A stretch of 64,000 bases of DNA from Gordonia polyisoprenivorans (GTDB lineage Bacteria > Actinomycetota > Actinomycetes > Mycobacteriales > Mycobacteriaceae): NCBI RefSeq assembly GCF_017654315.1, contig NZ_CP072203.1, forward strand, positions 1,736,001 to 1,800,000, given 5' to 3'. This document shows positions 61,078 through 64,000 of this stretch, piece by piece (positions within the stretch are counted from its first letter, which is position 1; the number at the start of each line of letters is the position of its first letter). The position numbers and the translations under genes were made by a program. The notes beneath the pieces were generated by a model that saw only the letters and a list, made by a program, of their open reading frames with translations, was not told the origin of the DNA and searched no databases.

Positions 61078-62408
61078 CCCCCGATCGCGCCTTCCCTGCG
61101 GATGGCGGTCACGCCTTCCCGTGATCGTCCCCCGATCGCGGCCGCGCCCTTCCCCCGATGGTCGAGGTGCCCGAGCCCGCCAGGGCGAGGGCCTCGAGAC
61201 CCGGTGAGTCGAATGTTTCCGCAACCACCGCGAACTGACGAAACCAGCTTCGGCGCAGGCGGTCTCGAGGCTCGCCGCACGCGGCTCGCACCTCGACCAT
61301 CAGATGATGATCCCCCGATCGCAGCCGCGCCCTTCCCCCCGATCGCGGCCGCGTCTTACCCCCCGATGGTCGAGGTGCCCGAGCCCGCCAGGGCGAGGGC
61401 CTCGAGACCCGGTGAGTCGAATGTTTCCGCAGCCACGCGGACCGACGAAAACAGCGTCGGTGCAAGCGGTCTCGAGGCTCGCCGCACGCGGCTCGCACCT
61501 CGACCATCGGATGATGATCCCCCGATCGCAGCCGCGCCCTTCCCCCGATCGCGGCCGCGTCTTACCCCCCCGATGGTCGAGGTGCCCGAGCCCGCCAGGG
61601 CGAGGGCCTCGAGACCCGGTGAGTCGAATGTTTCCGCAGCCACGTTGACCGACGAAAACAGCGTCGGCGCAGGCGGTCTCGAGGCTCGCCGCACGCGGCT
61701 CGCACCTCGACCATCGGATGATGATCCCCCGATCGCAGCCGCGCCCTTCCCCCCGATCGCGGCCGCGTCTTACCCCCCGATGGTCGAGGTGCCCGAGCCC
61801 GCCAGGGCGAGGGCCTCGAGACCCGGTGAGTCGAATGTTTCCGCAGCCACGCGGACCGACGAAAACAGCGTCGGTGCAAGCGGTCTCGAGGCTCGCCGCA
61901 CGCGGCTCGCACCTCGACCATCGGATGATGATCCCCCGATCGCAGCCGCGCCCTTCCCCCCGATCGCGGCCGCGTCTTACCCCCCCGATGGTCGAGGTGC
62001 CCGAGCCCGCTAGGGCGAGGGCCTCGAGACCCGGTGAGTCGAATGTTTCCGCAGCCACGTTGACCGACGAAAACAGCGTCGGTGCAAGCGGTCTCGAGGC
62101 TCGCCGCACGCGGCTCGCACCTCGACCATCGGATGATGATCCCCCGATCGCAGCCGCGCCCTTCCCCCCGATCGCGGCCGCGTCTTACCCCCCGATGGTC
62201 GAGGTGCCCGAGCCCGCCAGGGCGAGGGCCTCGAGACCCGGTGAGTCGAATGTTTCCGCAACCACCGCGAACTGACGAAACCAGCTTCGGCGCAGGCGGT
62301 CTCGAGGCTCGCCGCACGCGGCTCGCACCTCGACCATCGGATGATGATCCCCCGATCGCAGCCGCGCCCTTCCCCCCGCTGGGGCGAGGGCCTCGAGACC
62401 CGGTGAGA
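61078..62408. repeat. 207/208-bp tandem array of paired palindromic elements, about six units
   Basis: The GATGGTCGAGGTGCCCGAGC element recurs at 61157, 61365, 61572, 61779, 61987 and 62194, a period of 207-208 bp, with a truncated end at about 62370-62408. Each unit holds one forward element and one inverted partner (GGTCTCGAGGCTCGCC...CACCTCGACCATC), joined by CCCCCGATCGCAGCCGCGCC-like spacers. Units 2 and 4 share one internal variant, 3 and 5 share another, and 1 and 6 match each other. The array fills the gap between two convergent genes. The open frames on both strands are by-products of the period being near a multiple of three. Confidence 0.93.
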
Positions 62409-62420
62409 CGAAAACGCCCC

Positions 62421-63737
62421 TCACCCCAACACCCTCCCCAGCCCCGCACACAGCCAGTCGACGTCGGCGGACGAGAACACCAGTGGTGGGCGGATTTTGA
62501 GTACGTTCGAGTCCGCTCCGCACACCGAGATCAGGATGCCTTCACGACGAAGATCGTTGACGAGGCGTCGGGCGAATACGCGGTCCGGGCTGCGGGTGCG
62601 CTCGTCGGCGACGATCTCGACGCCGATGTACAGTCCGCTGCCGCGCACGTCACCCACCCTCTCGTCGTCACGGGTGACGTCGAGGATGCCATCGAGGAGT
62701 TCGCCGCCGACGGTGGCTGCGTTCTCGATGAGCTTGTCCTCCTCGATGATGTCGAGCACTGCGGTGGCGGCCGCTGCCGCCACCGGACTCCCACCGAAGG
62801 TGTTGAAGTAGGGGACCGCCGTCGCGAAGGGCGCGAGCACTCTCGACGATGCGGCCATTGCCGCCACGGGAATGCCGTTGCCCATGGGTTTGCCCATGGT
62901 GACGAGGTCGGGGACCACCGCGTGCCGGTCGAAGCCCCACATTCCTGCGCCGGTCCGTCCGAATCCGGGCTGCACCTCGTCGGCGATGAATACACCTCCG
63001 GTGGCACGGACCGCTGCCACCGCGGGTCCGAGCAGACGGGGGTCGACGAAGATCCCGTCGGAGGAGAACAGCGTGTCGACGATCAGCGCGCTCACCCCGA
63101 AGCCGGCCCGCTGTAGATCTGCGGCGGCCGCGGCGACGTTTGCGGCAAAGTACTGTGCCGCATCCACCGGTGTGAGCACGTGGGTGTCGGGGATGGGCAC
63201 GGTCCGGACGTGCTCGCCGACGCCGATGGTCGAGCTCAGTGACGGCGAGATCTCGGTCACCGCAGCGGTGTTGCCGTGGTAGGCATTGGCGGTGATGATC
63301 ACCCCGCGTGCCCCTGTGTACTGTGCGGCCACCCGCAGGGCGAGGTCGTTGGCCTCGGAACCGGTGCAACAGAACATGATCTGATCGATCCCGCCGGGCA
63401 ACGTCTCCAGCAGCCTGATCGAATAGTCGACGATTCCCGAATGCAGGTATCGCGTGTGGGTGTTCAGGGTGCCGATCTGCTCTGCGACGGCGCTGGTGAC
63501 CCGTGGATGGGCGTGCCCCACGCAGGCAACGTTGTTGTAGGCGTCGAGATACTCGCGGCCGTCGGCGTCGAACAGCCGGGTGCCTTGACCGCGGACGAGA
63601 TGTACCGGATCGTCGTAGAACAGTCGATAGGCGGGTCCGAGGACTCGCTCGCGGTCGGTGATGAGCTCGGCGATCGTGGGATCGACGGGTTGGGTTCCGT
63701 CAAAACTGTTGGAATCCATGATGTTCGAGTAGCCCAC
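62421..63737 (-). CDS. Class III PLP-dependent aminotransferase
   Basis: A 438-residue fold-type I enzyme. GSEAN (126-130), IADEVQPGFGRTG (251-263) and the PLP lysine in MGKPMGNG (Lys283) are all in place. FNTFGGSPVAAAAATAVLDII and GSGLYIGVEIV are class III motifs. It is close to alanine-glyoxylate aminotransferase 2, 4-aminobutyrate aminotransferases and ethanolamine-phosphate phospho-lyases; I cannot pick one. GTG at 63737 has GAAAGG upstream; ATG at 63719 is the alternative. A permease gene ends 42 bp upstream on the same strand, suggesting uptake and transamination of one substrate. Confidence 0.92.
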   Translation of the reverse strand: MGYSNIMDSNSFDGTQPVDPTIAELITDRERVLGPAYRLFYDDPVHLVRGQGTRLFDADGREYLDAYNNVACVGHAHPRVTSAVAEQIGTLNTHTRYLHSGIVDYSIRLLETLPGGIDQIMFCCTGSEANDLALRVAAQYTGARGVIITANAYHGNTAAVTEISPSLSSTIGVGEHVRTVPIPDTHVLTPVDAAQYFAANVAAAAADLQRAGFGVSALIVDTLFSSDGIFVDPRLLGPAVAAVRATGGVFIADEVQPGFGRTGAGMWGFDRHAVVPDLVTMGKPMGNGIPVAAMAASSRVLAPFATAVPYFNTFGGSPVAAAAATAVLDIIEEDKLIENAATVGGELLDGILDVTRDDERVGDVRGSGLYIGVEIVADERTRSPDRVFARRLVNDLRREGILISVCGADSNVLKIRPPLVFSSADVDWLCAGLGRVLG

Positions 63738-63778
63738 GATCGCCGTGCCTTTCGGATGGTGGAGCGGTTGGGTGGTGT

Positions 63779-64000
63779 TCAGCGTTCGTGGGCTTCTTGC
63801 AGGACGACCCGCCCGAGTTGGGAGTATCGGCGCGGGGAGCGGACCCGTAGGATCACCGCCAGCGCTATCCCGCCGATACCCACGACGCCGACGATGTACG
63901 GGATCGCATGGAACACCCAGTCGGTCGACGCGGTACCGGCGGCGAACGACGCGTTCTTCGCGAGTAGATAGATCACGTACAGCATGCCCAGCCCGCCCAG
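63779..64000 (-). CDS. C-terminal end of an APC-type amino acid permease, cut by window edge
   Basis: The frame is open to base 64000, so only the last 73 residues are visible. They show two membrane helices (LGGLGMLYVIYLLAKN and HAIPYIVGVVGIGGIALAVIL) and a basic tail (RVRSPRRYSQLGRVVLQEAHER). This pattern matches the end of APC-family amino acid permeases. It is likely co-transcribed with the aminotransferase gene downstream. Confidence 0.6.
   Translation of the reverse strand: MGGLGMLYVIYLLAKNASFAAGTASTDWVFHAIPYIVGVVGIGGIALAVILRVRSPRRYSQLGRVVLQEAHER

Noticed and set aside
61078..62408. Possible CRISPR array or repetitive protein gene
   Set aside because: Units are 207-208 bp and nearly identical throughout, with no variable spacers and no cas genes. 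The long open frames on both strands follow from the near-multiple-of-three period.
1..64000. tRNA, rRNA, integrase or complete insertion sequence
   Set aside because: I found no cloverleaf, rRNA core, transposase or integrase motif by reading both strands. A covariance-model search would be decisive for small RNAs.

Overview
The window is high-GC DNA from a mycolic-acid-containing actinobacterium. An antigen-85-type mycolyltransferase, MenA, many lipobox lipoproteins, GTG/TTG starts and promoters placed as for leaderless transcripts all fit Mycobacteriales. Gordonia or a close relative is my inference; I see no rRNA, tRNA or housekeeping marker that would fix the genus.

Layout. 1-5.3 kb: the end of a methyltransferase-like gene, a TetR regulator with a 28-bp palindromic operator in front of an MFS exporter, menA, a small lipoprotein and an Excalibur protein. 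5.4-9.6 kb: a K+ channel, a truncated GH-A glycosidase, an SGNH-like protein and a LIP-family lipase. 9.7-44.7 kb: a very large surface-polysaccharide region. It has a cellulose-synthase-like GT2, a small membrane protein and an acyltransferase-SGNH protein, a GH26-like lipoprotein, four PslG/GH39-like glycosidases, the initiating phosphoglycosyltransferase, the mycolyltransferase, a DUF218 protein and a Wzy/ligase-like protein. It continues with a seven-gene coupled operon (two Wzz-like proteins, three LIP lipases, an acyltransferase and a SASA esterase), two Gmd-type dehydratases, and a block of three GT4-like transferases, an acetyltransferase and a flippase.

44.7-50 kb holds a diguanylate cyclase, a lipoprotein and a KimA-like permease, separated by repeats. 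50-61 kb is a flavin-dependent catabolic module: an HxlR regulator and VOC protein, two flavin reductases, a GntR/UTRA regulator, a complete peptide-type ABC importer, an FMN-dependent monooxygenase and a degenerate RibBA-like protein. 61.1-62.4 kb is a 207/208-bp tandem array of palindromic elements between convergent genes. The window ends with a class III aminotransferase and the tail of a permease.

The most interesting biology is the polysaccharide region. A Wzx/Wzy-type assembly line is combined with secreted lipases translationally coupled to Wzz proteins, a mycolyltransferase, three acyltransferases and six glycosidase-fold proteins. This suggests an acylated exopolysaccharide that is loaded, trimmed and remodelled at the mycomembrane. 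The second point of interest is a family of palindromic repeats that occupies most of the larger gaps downstream of genes.
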